Assembly (NCBI GenBank): GCA_035577985.1
Contig: DATJZY010000129.1
Location: 1 to 64,000 of the forward strand
Source: Candidatus Eisenbacteria bacterium
GTDB taxonomy: Bacteria > Desulfobacterota > Binatia > DP-6
Length of the DNA stretch: 64,000 nucleotides
Direction: 5' to 3'
The notes under the pieces: generated by a model
Told to the model about the DNA's origin: nothing
Seen by the model: only the letters and a program-made list of their open reading frames with translations
Databases searched by the model: none
Translations under genes and position numbers: made by a program
In this document: positions 54,675 through 63,708 of the stretch, one piece after another
How positions within the stretch are numbered: position 1 is the first letter of the stretch
How the letters are laid out: each line of letters starts with the position of its first letter

Positions 54675-55405
54675 CCAAGACCGAGAGCTCGCGCGCGGCG
54701 CTCCACGTGACCGCGCTCGCCTACCACGCCGAGCCGGGTCTGACGCCGCTCAGCGACGAGAAGACGGCCGTGCTCGCGCGCGTGCCGCCGGGGGCCCACG
54801 TCCTGGAGGTGGGCGCGCACACGGGATACTTCTCGGCCCAGCTCCGCGCGCGCGGCTGCACGGTGACGGCGCTCGAGGTCGACCCGCGCGCGGCGCCGCA
54901 CGCCTCGCGCTTCGCCGATCGCGTCGTGGTGGGCGACGTCGAGGACCCGCACGTGCGCGCGAAGCTCGACGGCCCGTTCGACGTCGTGCTCTTCATGCAC
55001 GTCCTCGAGCACCTGGTCGATCCCTGGACGACGCTCGGGGCGATGCGGGAGATGCTCGCGCCCGGCGGCCTCGCGATCGTGCTCTTGCCGAACGTCGCGT
55101 GCTGGCAGGTCCGCAAGACGCTCTTCTTCCGCGGCACCTTCGAGTACGAGGAAACCGGCATTCTCGATCGCACGCACCTGCGCTTCTTCACGCTCGGGTC
55201 GGGCCGAGGTCTCCTCGAAGCCAGCGGCTACGTCGTGCGCGCGTGGACGCCGACCGGCGTGTGCGTGCCGCTCGAGCGCCGGATCTCGCGCGTCCCGATC
55301 CTGCGTGCCCTCGCGCCCGTCTGGCACCGCTGGTGGCTGGCCTGGTTCCCGAACCTCTGCACGGAGATCGTGCTCTACGAGGCCGTGCCGCGGGGCAAGG
55401 CGTAG
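54668..55405 (+). CDS. class I SAM-dependent methyltransferase (sugar-modifying candidate)
   Basis: A 245-residue enzyme with the SAM loop VLEVGAHTGYFSAQL near residue 46, the acidic ALEVD near 71 and FDVVLFMHVLEHLVDPW near 110. The latter is a segment common in methyltransferases of polysaccharide clusters. It may O-methylate the growing glycan or lipid carrier; no direct evidence. Its start overlaps the flippase stop, and the following GT starts 3 nt later. Confidence 0.87.
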   Translation: MLTKTESSRAALHVTALAYHAEPGLTPLSDEKTAVLARVPPGAHVLEVGAHTGYFSAQLRARGCTVTALEVDPRAAPHASRFADRVVVGDVEDPHVRAKLDGPFDVVLFMHVLEHLVDPWTTLGAMREMLAPGGLAIVLLPNVACWQVRKTLFFRGTFEYEETGILDRTHLRFFTLGSGRGLLEASGYVVRAWTPTGVCVPLERRISRVPILRALAPVWHRWWLAWFPNLCTEIVLYEAVPRGKA

Positions 55406-55408
55406 GAC

Positions 55409-56746
55409 GTGGCGCGCGTCGCGTTCACGCTCGATGAGCCGCTCGCCCGTGCGGACGGCCGCATGGCCGGGCTCCAGGTGCGCGTGCTCGAGATGGCGAG
55501 CGCGCTCGCGCGCGCCGGTCACGACGTCGTGGTCGCGGCGCCGCCGCCCGTCCCGGCGGACGTGCGGTTCCCCGTCGTCGCGCCGGATGCGCTCGGGGCG
55601 GCGGGTCCGTTCGACGTCTGGATCACCCACCCGCGGATGGTCGCCGCCCACGCGGCGCGGCTCTCCACGCGCGCGCTCGTCGTCGACGGCTACGAGTCGC
55701 CGTTCGGGAGCTTCCTGTCGCAGGCGACGGCGCTCCTGCCGCGCCTGGGCGCACGCGTCGCCCGCGACTACCGCGCGACGGCCGTGCAGTTCCTCGCCGC
55801 CTTCGCGCGCGCCGATCGGGTCCTGTGTGCGAACGAGAGCCAGCGCATCTCGTACCTCACGATCCTCTCGATGCTCGGCCGCGTCGGTCCGCGCTCGCCG
55901 GGGACGGACGCCGTGCTCTGCGTCTCGTCGGGGGCAGCGGCCGCACCGCCCGAGCGCCCGCGCGACGCCGTCGCGCACGATCCGGTGCTCCTGTGGTGCG
56001 GCGGCTGCTACCCGTGGTTCGACGTCGAGACCTATCTCCAGGCGCTGCCGGCCATCGTCGCGGCGGTGCCACAGGTGCGCCTGCGCTTCGCGGGCATCGA
56101 CGGCGTCGGGGGCGACGAGCTGCCGCTCGCGCGGCGGATCCGCGACGTCGTCGCGGGGTCGCCCGACTTGCGTGCGCGCACCGAGTTCACGGACTGGCGT
56201 CCGTACGCCGAGCGCGGCGCGCTCTACGCCGGCGCCGACGTCGGCGTGTGCACGTACGGCGATCATCTCGAGACACGGCTCTCGATGCGCACGCGCACGA
56301 TCGACATGATCTGGGGCGGGCTGCCGTTGGTGGTGTCGGCGGGCGACGAGCTGAGTCGCACCGTCGAGTCGCACGCCCTGGGCCGGGTCGTGCCGCCGGG
56401 GGATCCGATCGCGCTCGCGGCCGCGGTGACGGAGCTTCTCGGCGACGCGCCGGGGCGCCGGCGCGCGACCGCGAACGCGCGCGCGCTCGCGACCGGCGCG
56501 CTCGGCTGGGATCGGCAGGTGGAGCCGCTCGCCGCCTTCTGTGCCGCGGTCGAGACGGGACGGATCGCGCCGCACGCGGCGCTTCCGGCGGCCGAGACGA
56601 TCGTGCGCCTGAACGACGGTCCGCGGCGGCGGGCGGCCGACGCCGTGCGCCGGCTCGCGTGGCGGCTCGGCAACGCGTGGCGGCGGGCGCGGACGGAAGG
56701 CGTCGGGCCGATGCTCCGTCCCATGCTGCGCAAGGTGGGGACGTGA
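55409..56746 (+). CDS. GT-B glycosyltransferase, divergent
   Basis: A 445-residue protein. The N-terminal half has MAGLQVRVLEMASALARAGHDVVVA near residue 20, and the C-terminal half begins near DPVLLWCGGCYPWFDVETYL near 195. RTRTIDMIWGGLPLVVS near 295 fills the place of the GT4 donor-binding segment. It is more divergent than its neighbours, and a 60-residue basic tail ends the protein. A role in adding a sugar to the repeat unit is inferred from context. The GTG at 55409 is the only start near the fold, and its stop overlaps the next GTG. Confidence 0.8.
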   Translation: MARVAFTLDEPLARADGRMAGLQVRVLEMASALARAGHDVVVAAPPPVPADVRFPVVAPDALGAAGPFDVWITHPRMVAAHAARLSTRALVVDGYESPFGSFLSQATALLPRLGARVARDYRATAVQFLAAFARADRVLCANESQRISYLTILSMLGRVGPRSPGTDAVLCVSSGAAAAPPERPRDAVAHDPVLLWCGGCYPWFDVETYLQALPAIVAAVPQVRLRFAGIDGVGGDELPLARRIRDVVAGSPDLRARTEFTDWRPYAERGALYAGADVGVCTYGDHLETRLSMRTRTIDMIWGGLPLVVSAGDELSRTVESHALGRVVPPGDPIALAAAVTELLGDAPGRRRATANARALATGALGWDRQVEPLAAFCAAVETGRIAPHAALPAAETIVRLNDGPRRRAADAVRRLAWRLGNAWRRARTEGVGPMLRPMLRKVGT

Positions 56747-57864
56747 GCCGGGCGCGGCTCCGCGTCGGCGTCGACGGCCGCGTGCTCTCCATTCCCGCGA
56801 CGCGCGGGTGGACGCGCTACGCGACGAACCTCCTGCGCGCGCTCTCGGCGCGCGACGACGTCGAGCTCGTCGTCTTCACGCGCGAGGACCCGTGTCCGCA
56901 ACACCTCGCCGGGGTGAACGCGCGCGTCGTGCGCGCCGACCTGCCGCGCGAAGCCCTGTGGAACGATTGGTGGCTGCCGCGTCGCCTGCGTGCCGAGGGC
57001 GTCGACGTCTTCCACGCGCTCGCCGATCGCGGACTGCCGTGCTGGAAGCCGTGCGCGCTCGTCGTCACGCTGCACAACTCCTTCGAGCGGGCGCACTGGC
57101 GGCGGCTCTTCCCGACACCCAAGCGCCGGCTCTGGTACTGGAAGCACGAGCTCGTGAACGCGCGACTCGCCGACCTCGTGCTCACGGTGTCGGACACGAC
57201 GCGCGAGGAGCTGATCGCCCACGGTGTGTGTGCGCCGGAGAAGCTGGCGCGCGTCTACCTCGCGCCGGCCGCCGAGTTCCGCGCCGAGCCCGAGCCGGGC
57301 GATCCCGGCGTGCGCCGCCGCCACTGCCTCGCGCGACCCTACGTGCTCTACGTCGGCGGATACGATCCGCACAAGAACGTCGACACGCTCGTGGAGGCGT
57401 TCGAGCGCGCCGCGCTCGCCGATCACGACCTCGTCGTGGTGGCCGCACGCACGCCGGCCGACGAGGCCCTGCGCGCGCGCTGGCGCGGGCTCGGCTGCTC
57501 GGGGCGGCTGCGGCTCCTCGAGGCACCGCCGGAGGACCTGCCGGCGCTCTATCGCGGCGCCGAGGTGTTCGTGAACCCGTCGCTGTGGGAGTCGTTCAGC
57601 TTCCAGCTCGTGGAGGCCATGGCGACGGGCGTACCGCTCGTCGCATCGCGACGCACCGCCATCCCCGAGATCGTGGGCGACGCCGGCATCCTCTTCGAGC
57701 CGTCGAGCGTCGCCGAGCTGGCAGCGCTCCTGCGTGTCGTCACCAGCGACGCGGCGCTGCGCACCGACCTGCGCACGCGCGGCCTGCGACGGGTGCGGCA
57801 GTTCGACTGGACGACGGTGGCGGCCGAGACCGTGGCGGCGTACCGCCAGGCGGCGGGCGGGTGA
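56743..57864 (+). CDS. glycosyltransferase family 4 protein
   Basis: A 373-residue GT-B enzyme. It has RVGVDGRVLSIPATRGWTRYATN near residue 7, RPYVLYVGGYDPHKNVDTLV near 200 and the donor-binding PSLWESFSFQLVEAMATGVP near 285. The middle DLVLTVSDTTREEL is also typical of GT4 mannosyl- or rhamnosyl-type transferases. GTGA overlap upstream and TGATG overlap downstream show tight coupling. Confidence 0.9.
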   Translation: MSRARLRVGVDGRVLSIPATRGWTRYATNLLRALSARDDVELVVFTREDPCPQHLAGVNARVVRADLPREALWNDWWLPRRLRAEGVDVFHALADRGLPCWKPCALVVTLHNSFERAHWRRLFPTPKRRLWYWKHELVNARLADLVLTVSDTTREELIAHGVCAPEKLARVYLAPAAEFRAEPEPGDPGVRRRHCLARPYVLYVGGYDPHKNVDTLVEAFERAALADHDLVVVAARTPADEALRARWRGLGCSGRLRLLEAPPEDLPALYRGAEVFVNPSLWESFSFQLVEAMATGVPLVASRRTAIPEIVGDAGILFEPSSVAELAALLRVVTSDAALRTDLRTRGLRRVRQFDWTTVAAETVAAYRQAAGG

Positions 57865-59039
57865 TGCGCGCCGTCCTCGTCCTTCCCGCCGCGCCGCTGC
57901 CGTTCGGCGACACCGCCGCACGCTGGTTCCATCTCCTCGCACGCCAGCTGCTCGCGGCCGGCCACGACGTGTCGTGCCTCACGGTGAGCGAGGAGCCGGC
58001 GGCGCGGATCGACGAGGCGCGCGGGCGCCTCGAGGCCGTGGCACCGGCCGGGCGGCTGCGCTGGGCCGCGTTTCCGCTGCGCAGCACGGCGGGTCCGCTC
58101 TGCCGCAAGCTCCGCAACGCGCGCCGGCCGTTCAGCGAGATGATCCACGCGCCCGGCTTCCGCGACGCGCTCGGGCGCGAGCTCGCGCGCGGCTACGACG
58201 TCCTGCACCTCGAGCAGCTCTGGTCGGGATGGGCCGGGCTCGGCGTGCCGCGCAGCCTCCTCAACGTCCACCACCTGGAGGTCATCGATCTCGAGCACGC
58301 GCGGCCGGCGACGTTCGCCCAGCGAAAGGAGCTCTGGCAGATGCGGCGTGCGACCGATCGCCTCCTGCGCGCGACCGACTCGATGCGGCTCTTCACGTCG
58401 CGCCTGCTCGATGCCGTCCGTCGCGTCAACGACGGCGCGCGCTGCTGGGTCGTCCCGTTCGCGCTCGACCTCGACCTCTATCCGTTGCAAGCGGTCGTCG
58501 ACGAGCCGGTGGTGGGGCTCCTCGGCTCGATGCACTGGCCGCCGTCGCGCTCGGCGGCCGAGCGCTTGCTGACGCGGATCTGGCCGCGCGTCGCCGCGCG
58601 CGCGCCGCACGCCCGCCTGCTGGTCGCGGGGTGGAACGCGCGGCGCTATCTGACGCCGTTCGCGGCGACGCCCGGCGTCACGATCGAGGAGAACCTCCCA
58701 TCGCCGGAGGACTTCTTCCGGCGCGTCTCGGTGCTGGCGTACGCCCCCGGACGCGGCAGCGGCATGAAGATCAAGGTGATGGAGGCGATGGCCTACGGCG
58801 TCCCCGTCGTGACGACCAGCGAGGGCGTCGAGGGCATGGACGTCGACGACGGCGTCCAGGCGTTCGTTGCCGAGGAGGACGACACGATTGCCGACCGCAT
58901 CGTGGCGCTCCTGGACGACCGTGCCACGCGCCTGCGCCTGCGGGCGGCGGCACGCGGATTGCTCGAGGACCGGTACACCCCGGGGCCCGTCATGGCCCGG
59001 ATGATGGATGTCTACGGACACGTGGCGAGGTGCGCATGA
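57864..59039 (+). CDS. glycosyltransferase family 4/1 protein
   Basis: A 391-residue GT-B enzyme. It has LVLPAAPLPFGDTAARWFHLLARQLLAAGHDV at the start, VVGLLGSMHWPPSRSAAERLL near 215 and GSGMKIKVMEAMAYGVPVV near 298. The last corresponds to the donor-binding E-x-E region. Sugar and acceptor are unknown. The start overlaps the upstream stop, and the downstream epimerase overlaps by 4 nt (ATGA). Confidence 0.9.
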   Translation: MRAVLVLPAAPLPFGDTAARWFHLLARQLLAAGHDVSCLTVSEEPAARIDEARGRLEAVAPAGRLRWAAFPLRSTAGPLCRKLRNARRPFSEMIHAPGFRDALGRELARGYDVLHLEQLWSGWAGLGVPRSLLNVHHLEVIDLEHARPATFAQRKELWQMRRATDRLLRATDSMRLFTSRLLDAVRRVNDGARCWVVPFALDLDLYPLQAVVDEPVVGLLGSMHWPPSRSAAERLLTRIWPRVAARAPHARLLVAGWNARRYLTPFAATPGVTIEENLPSPEDFFRRVSVLAYAPGRGSGMKIKVMEAMAYGVPVVTTSEGVEGMDVDDGVQAFVAEEDDTIADRIVALLDDRATRLRLRAAARGLLEDRYTPGPVMARMMDVYGHVARCA

Positions 59040-59974
59040 GGCCGATGATGGTGTTGGGTGGGGCGGGGTTCGTGGGGCATCATCTGGTGCCGCGGCTGCT
59101 CGAAGAGGGGCGCGAGGTCGTCGTGCTCGACAACCTGTCGCGCGGCTCGATCGAGCGGTTCGGCCCGCACCTGGGCGATCCGCGCCTGCACGTGGTGCGA
59201 GGCGACGTGACCGACGCCGTGCTCCTGCGCACCGTGGTCGCCGACGTCAGGCCCGCCGTCGTCTTCCACCTGGCGGCGATCCACTTCATTCCGTACTGCG
59301 TCGCGCATCCGAGCGAGGCGCTGGTCGTGAACGTGGTCGGCACCCAGCTCGTGCTCGACGCGCTCGCGGCGGTGCCCGACGCGCGGCTCGTGTTCGCGTC
59401 GAGCGCCGACGTCTATGCGCCGTCGGCGGCGCCGCACGCCGAGACCGACCCGATCGCGACCTCGAACGTCTACGGCGCCTCGAAGCGCTTCTGCGAGGAG
59501 CTCTTCGCCATCGAGCGTGCGAAGGATTCCGCGCGGCGCATCCTCACGGCGCGGCTCTTCAACGTGTTCGGTCCGGGCGAGACGAATCCGCACGTGCTGC
59601 CGGACATCCTGGAGTCGCTCCGGCGCGGCGGCACGCTGCGGCTCGGCAACCTCGAGCCGCGACGCGACTACGTCCACGCCCGTGACGTGGCGGACGCCCT
59701 CGCGCGCCTGGCGACCTACGCCGGGCCGGAGACCGTCTTCAACGTCGGCACCGGCGTCGGCACCTCGGTGCGCGAGCTGGTCGCGACCCTGTCCGAGGTG
59801 CTCGGGCGATCGCTGCGCGTCGAGCAGGACCCCGCGCGCGTACGGCCGATCGAGCGCATGCACCTCGTCGCCGATGCGGGACGGGCGCGGCGCGAGCTCG
59901 GATGGACGGCGCGCATGACGCTGCGCGAGGGGCTGCGCGACCTCGTGCAGCGGGAGCTCGCCGCGGTCGCGTGA
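59036..59974 (+). CDS. NAD-dependent epimerase/dehydratase (nucleotide-sugar)
   Basis: A 312-residue extended SDR. The dinucleotide loop GGAGFVG is at residues 8-14, FHLAAIHFIPYC is near 80, SSADVYAPSAAPHAE is near 120 and the catalytic YGASK is near 147. ARLFNVFGPGETNP near 175 is common in UDP-glucose 4-epimerases and dTDP-glucose dehydratases. It probably makes a nucleotide sugar for the glycosyltransferases around it; which one is not certain. Confidence 0.88.
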   Translation: MRPMMVLGGAGFVGHHLVPRLLEEGREVVVLDNLSRGSIERFGPHLGDPRLHVVRGDVTDAVLLRTVVADVRPAVVFHLAAIHFIPYCVAHPSEALVVNVVGTQLVLDALAAVPDARLVFASSADVYAPSAAPHAETDPIATSNVYGASKRFCEELFAIERAKDSARRILTARLFNVFGPGETNPHVLPDILESLRRGGTLRLGNLEPRRDYVHARDVADALARLATYAGPETVFNVGTGVGTSVRELVATLSEVLGRSLRVEQDPARVRPIERMHLVADAGRARRELGWTARMTLREGLRDLVQRELAAVA

Positions 59975-59981
59975 GCGACGG

Positions 59982-61217
59982 ATGGGAGCACGTCTCCTCT
60001 TCGTCGTTCCGAACGTGCCGTATCCGCTCGCGACGGGCGGGCATCTTCGGGACTGGCAGATCCTCAACCTGCTCGCGCGGCGCGGCGTCCGCCCCGCGCT
60101 GCTCTACTTCGGGGCGGGCGAGGCGTATCCGCTGGCCGCCGACGCACCCGTGCACGCGCTCGCGTCGAGCGTCGCCTTCGGCGGCGCCCGCGTCGAGGAG
60201 CCGGACGGGAGCCTGTGGGCGACGATCGCGCGCAAGCTCTCGTACGCGACCGGCGCGGGCACGACGCATCCGTTCGCATACCAGTACGACGCCATGAGCG
60301 CGCACGAGACGATCCTCGCCGAGGCGGCGCGCGTCGGCGCCCAGGCCGTCGTCGTACGGGCCTTCTGGTGCCACCACGCGCCGCGCCTTCGGGCGGAGGG
60401 GTTGCAGGTCGTCGCCAACTGTCCCGATTCCAACATCCGCCTCGCGCGCGAGATGGTGCGGTCCGTCGCGAGCCCGGCGGCGAAGCTGGGCCCGCTCTGC
60501 AACCAGGTCGCGGTCCGGCGGCTCGAGCGCGAGTACCTCGGGCGCGCCGACGAGGTGTGGGTGCCGACGGCGAGCGAGCGCGCCGAGATCGCCGCGCTCG
60601 GCGGGTCCGCGCGGCTGGTCACGGTGCCGAATCTGGTCGACGTCGACGCCTGCCCGAACCTGGCGGCGACCGCGCCCGAGCCCGACACGCTCCTGTTCGT
60701 CGCGAACTTCGGGTACGCGCCCAACGCCAACGCGGCGGGGCGCCTCCTTCGCCGCGTGTTTCCGGCCATTCGAAACCGGCGGCCGCGCGCGCGCCTGCTC
60801 CTGGTCGGGGGCGGCATGTCGCCCGCGCTGCGCCGCCTGGCGGCGGCGACCGACGGCGTCGAGGCCACCGGGTTCGTCGCGGATCTGACGCCCGTCTATC
60901 GCCGGGCCGCGCTCGTGCTGCTGCCGGTCCGCGAGGGCGCCGGGATGCTCTTCAAGACGATCGAGGCCCTCGCGTACGGGAAGGCGACGGTGGGCTTCCC
61001 GGAGGCGTACCGAGGCATCGACGCCGACCCCGAGTCGGCGTTTCTGACAGCCGGCCGCGACGCCGATCTGGCGCTCGCGGCGAGCCGACTGCTTGAAGAT
61101 GACGCCGCGCGCCGGATGCTGGGAGAGGGAGCCCGAGCGTTCGCCGCCGCCCGTCTGTCCTGGGACTACGGCGTGCGCTGTCTCGACGAATCGCTCGTGG
61201 CCCGATTGGGCGGATGA
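59982..61217 (+). CDS. glycosyltransferase family 4 protein
   Basis: A 411-residue GT-B enzyme. It has LLFVVPNVPYPLATGGHLRDW at the start, a DEVWVPTASERAEI segment near 190, DTLLFVANFGYAPNANAAGRL near 235 and GAGMLFKTIEALAYGKATV near 325. A candidate donor-binding Glu lies in this last motif. The start is 7 nt after the epimerase gene; the end overlaps the polymerase candidate. Confidence 0.88.
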   Translation: MGARLLFVVPNVPYPLATGGHLRDWQILNLLARRGVRPALLYFGAGEAYPLAADAPVHALASSVAFGGARVEEPDGSLWATIARKLSYATGAGTTHPFAYQYDAMSAHETILAEAARVGAQAVVVRAFWCHHAPRLRAEGLQVVANCPDSNIRLAREMVRSVASPAAKLGPLCNQVAVRRLEREYLGRADEVWVPTASERAEIAALGGSARLVTVPNLVDVDACPNLAATAPEPDTLLFVANFGYAPNANAAGRLLRRVFPAIRNRRPRARLLLVGGGMSPALRRLAAATDGVEATGFVADLTPVYRRAALVLLPVREGAGMLFKTIEALAYGKATVGFPEAYRGIDADPESAFLTAGRDADLALAASRLLEDDAARRMLGEGARAFAAARLSWDYGVRCLDESLVARLGG

Positions 61218-62623
61218 CGATGCGGCTGAACGATCACGGCGGGCTCGCGTGCACCGGCACGACGTGGAGCCTCTTCGCGCTCGTCGTCGTCGCGTGGCTC
61301 GTGGGACCGAGCCTCGCCCTCGTGCGCCGCGGCGGCTGGCGAGCCATGCGGACCTCGCTCCTGGGCTACGTGTGGCTCGGCTTCGCGATCGACTTCGTCG
61401 TCCGCTTTCTGCTGCTCGTCGTCGACTCGGTCGAGTTCGGGAACGACACCTTCCGACTCGCCGATCTGGCGGCCACGACCGTCGACCGCGCGCTCCTGCT
61501 GAGCCTCGTCTACTGGGCGTGCGTCGTTCTCGGCTTCGCGCTCTGGGGACGCCTGCGTTCGCCCGCTCTCCTCCGCGGGGTCGGCGTGCTCGGCGGCGAG
61601 GGGAGCACACGGCGCCGCGCCGCGCTCCTCGTCGCTACGACGGCGTGCTTCATCCTGTCGGTCGGCCCCTTCGGCGTACCGCTCACGCTGGTGACGCCGC
61701 TCGGCATCGCCGGCAGCCTGTGGGTGATTCCCGCCGCGGCCACGTGGGCCGACCACGTCACCGGGGAGACCGATCGCACGACCGATCCACGCGTGCGCTG
61801 GTTCGTCCTCGCGCCCGCGCTCGTCCGCTTCCTCGTGAGCCCGTATCGCGAGCACCTGGTGCCCGTCGTCTTGATTCCCATGCTCGCGTGGTGGTGCGCG
61901 CGCGGGCGGCTGCCGCGCCGCCAGGTGATGGTGGCCGCGGCCGCGCTGCCGCTCTTCGTGCTGGGCGGCAACGTGACGCAGGCGTATCGCGACGTGCTCT
62001 GGGGCGGCGCTCCGATCGGCCACGTCGCCGAAGGCGTCACCGGCTCGGACGACGACATGATCGTCGAGCCCGATCCGGGATGGCTGGTCGCCATCCGCCG
62101 GTTCCACGGGCTCGATTCGCTGCTGCTGACGATCGACCTCGTCCCGTCGGCGTTCCCGTTCCGCGACGACCCCGTCGTGAGCGACGCCTTCGTGCGCGGG
62201 CTCGTGCCGCGCGCGGTGCTGCCGACGAAGGCGCTCTCCGATCGTGGCCCCGAGTTCGCGCGCACGATCTGGTCGTTCGACAGCGGCATCGAGAGCGACG
62301 CGGCGATCGCGCCGTCGATGCCGGGCGACCTCTACCACGCGGGCGGCGCGTACACCGTCGCCCTCGGTGCGCTCGTGTGGGGGCTGCTGCTCGGCCTGGT
62401 CGATCGGTGGAGCGACGCGCTGCCGGCCTCGGGTCGTGCCGCGATGCTGGCCCTGTTCGCGACCCAGGTGGTCCCGAGCGTCGAGCGCGACTTCGAGCAC
62501 TGCGTGGCGACCCTCCTCCAGACGCTCGTCGTGATCGCCGTCGCGGGCGGCGTCCTCTCGCAGGTGTGGCGTCGCGCTCGTCCGGGGCCGCTGCCGGCCG
62601 GCATCCCGGAGCCGGTAGCATGA
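61214..62623 (+). CDS. polytopic membrane protein, candidate Wzy polymerase
   Basis: A 469-residue protein with about ten membrane helices. It lacks a clear family name, but several features fit an O-antigen or repeat-unit polymerase: position between glycosyltransferases in a Wzx/Wzc locus, a periplasmic-loop candidate IRRFHGLDSLLLTIDLV near 290, and the late PGDLYHAGGAYTVALGALVWGLLLG. Wzy proteins are very divergent, so the call rests mostly on context. No other polymerase candidate lies in the visible part of the locus. Confidence 0.65.
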   Translation: MTMRLNDHGGLACTGTTWSLFALVVVAWLVGPSLALVRRGGWRAMRTSLLGYVWLGFAIDFVVRFLLLVVDSVEFGNDTFRLADLAATTVDRALLLSLVYWACVVLGFALWGRLRSPALLRGVGVLGGEGSTRRRAALLVATTACFILSVGPFGVPLTLVTPLGIAGSLWVIPAAATWADHVTGETDRTTDPRVRWFVLAPALVRFLVSPYREHLVPVVLIPMLAWWCARGRLPRRQVMVAAAALPLFVLGGNVTQAYRDVLWGGAPIGHVAEGVTGSDDDMIVEPDPGWLVAIRRFHGLDSLLLTIDLVPSAFPFRDDPVVSDAFVRGLVPRAVLPTKALSDRGPEFARTIWSFDSGIESDAAIAPSMPGDLYHAGGAYTVALGALVWGLLLGLVDRWSDALPASGRAAMLALFATQVVPSVERDFEHCVATLLQTLVVIAVAGGVLSQVWRRARPGPLPAGIPEPVA

Positions 62624-63708
62624 AGGTCGCGATCCTCCTGAATCGCCCGCGGCCGCGCCTGCGCACCTTCGGCAAGCAGGTGCTCACCGCCGGCTACGAG
62701 CTGGCGCGCGGGCGCAGCGGGGCCGGAGCGGTCCTGCCGGAGTTCGACGCGTTCGCCGGCCTCCTCGACGAGGATCCGATCGTTTTCGGCACCGAGTCGG
62801 AGATCGACTGGGCGGCGCTCGCGCGCGCGGATCTCCTCCTGTGGGAGTGGGGTTGGACGGAGGTGCCGCCGGCGCGGCTGCTCGAGATCCGCCGGCGCTC
62901 CGACGTGCCGGCGATCCTCTTTCCTGGCCCGCTCGACCGCTTCTGGCGCGAGGTCGAGCCGCGACACGTGCCGACGCACCTGGCGGCGCTCGCCGCGACC
63001 GACGCCATCGGCGTCATGCTGCGCGACACCGCGAGCGTCTACGCGGCGCTCGCGCCGGCGGCGCACGTCTTCCACATGCCCGTCCCGGTCGACACCGAGC
63101 GCTTCGGTGCCATGGCGACCGATCCCGCCGGACGCGACGACGTGGTCCTGCTCTCCGCGCCGACGCGGTTCTGCGGGCCCGCGAGCCAACTCCCCATCAC
63201 GACCTTCCTCGCCTTCCGCCGCCTGGTGGCGGAGCGGCCGCGCCTCGAAGGTCTCGCCTTCTGCTACGACGACGACGAGGAGCGGCAGACCCGCGCCATG
63301 CTGCGCGAGCTCGGGCTCGCGGGGCGCGTGCAGGTGCGCGCCTACGTGCGCCCCCTCGGGCGCTTCCTCGACCTGGTGAAGTCCTGCCGCCTCGCGCTCG
63401 CGCTGCCGCACGCGGTGATCCAGGGCCGCACGGCCATGATGGCGGCGTGCCTGCGCATCCCGATGGTGACGAGCGAGGAGCTCGAGACCCACCGCACGCT
63501 CTTTCCCCACACGACGGTACGCTGGCACGACGTCGACGGCGCCGTGAGGGCGTGCCGCCGCCTGCTCGAGGACGAGCGCTTCGCCGCCACCGTGCGCGCC
63601 GAGGCGTGGACCGCAGTCGACTACTACACGGTGGCGCGCGCCCGCGCGCGGCTCGCGGCCGCCGTCCAAACCATCAGCGAGCGACGTCGCTTGCGGGAGG
63701 GCGCATGA
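62620..63708 (+). CDS. glycosyltransferase-like protein
   Basis: A 362-residue protein. It has MKVAILLNRPRPRLRTFGKQVLTAGYEL at the start, DLLLWEWGWTEVPPARLLEIRRR near 75, DDVVLLSAPTRFCGP near 180 and the GT-B donor half with HAVIQGRTAMMAACLRIP near 275. No exact GT family is obvious. The ATG at 62620 overlaps the upstream stop, and the downstream gene overlaps by 4 nt, so it belongs to the same translational unit. Confidence 0.78.
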   Translation: MKVAILLNRPRPRLRTFGKQVLTAGYELARGRSGAGAVLPEFDAFAGLLDEDPIVFGTESEIDWAALARADLLLWEWGWTEVPPARLLEIRRRSDVPAILFPGPLDRFWREVEPRHVPTHLAALAATDAIGVMLRDTASVYAALAPAAHVFHMPVPVDTERFGAMATDPAGRDDVVLLSAPTRFCGPASQLPITTFLAFRRLVAERPRLEGLAFCYDDDEERQTRAMLRELGLAGRVQVRAYVRPLGRFLDLVKSCRLALALPHAVIQGRTAMMAACLRIPMVTSEELETHRTLFPHTTVRWHDVDGAVRACRRLLEDERFAATVRAEAWTAVDYYTVARARARLAAAVQTISERRRLREGA

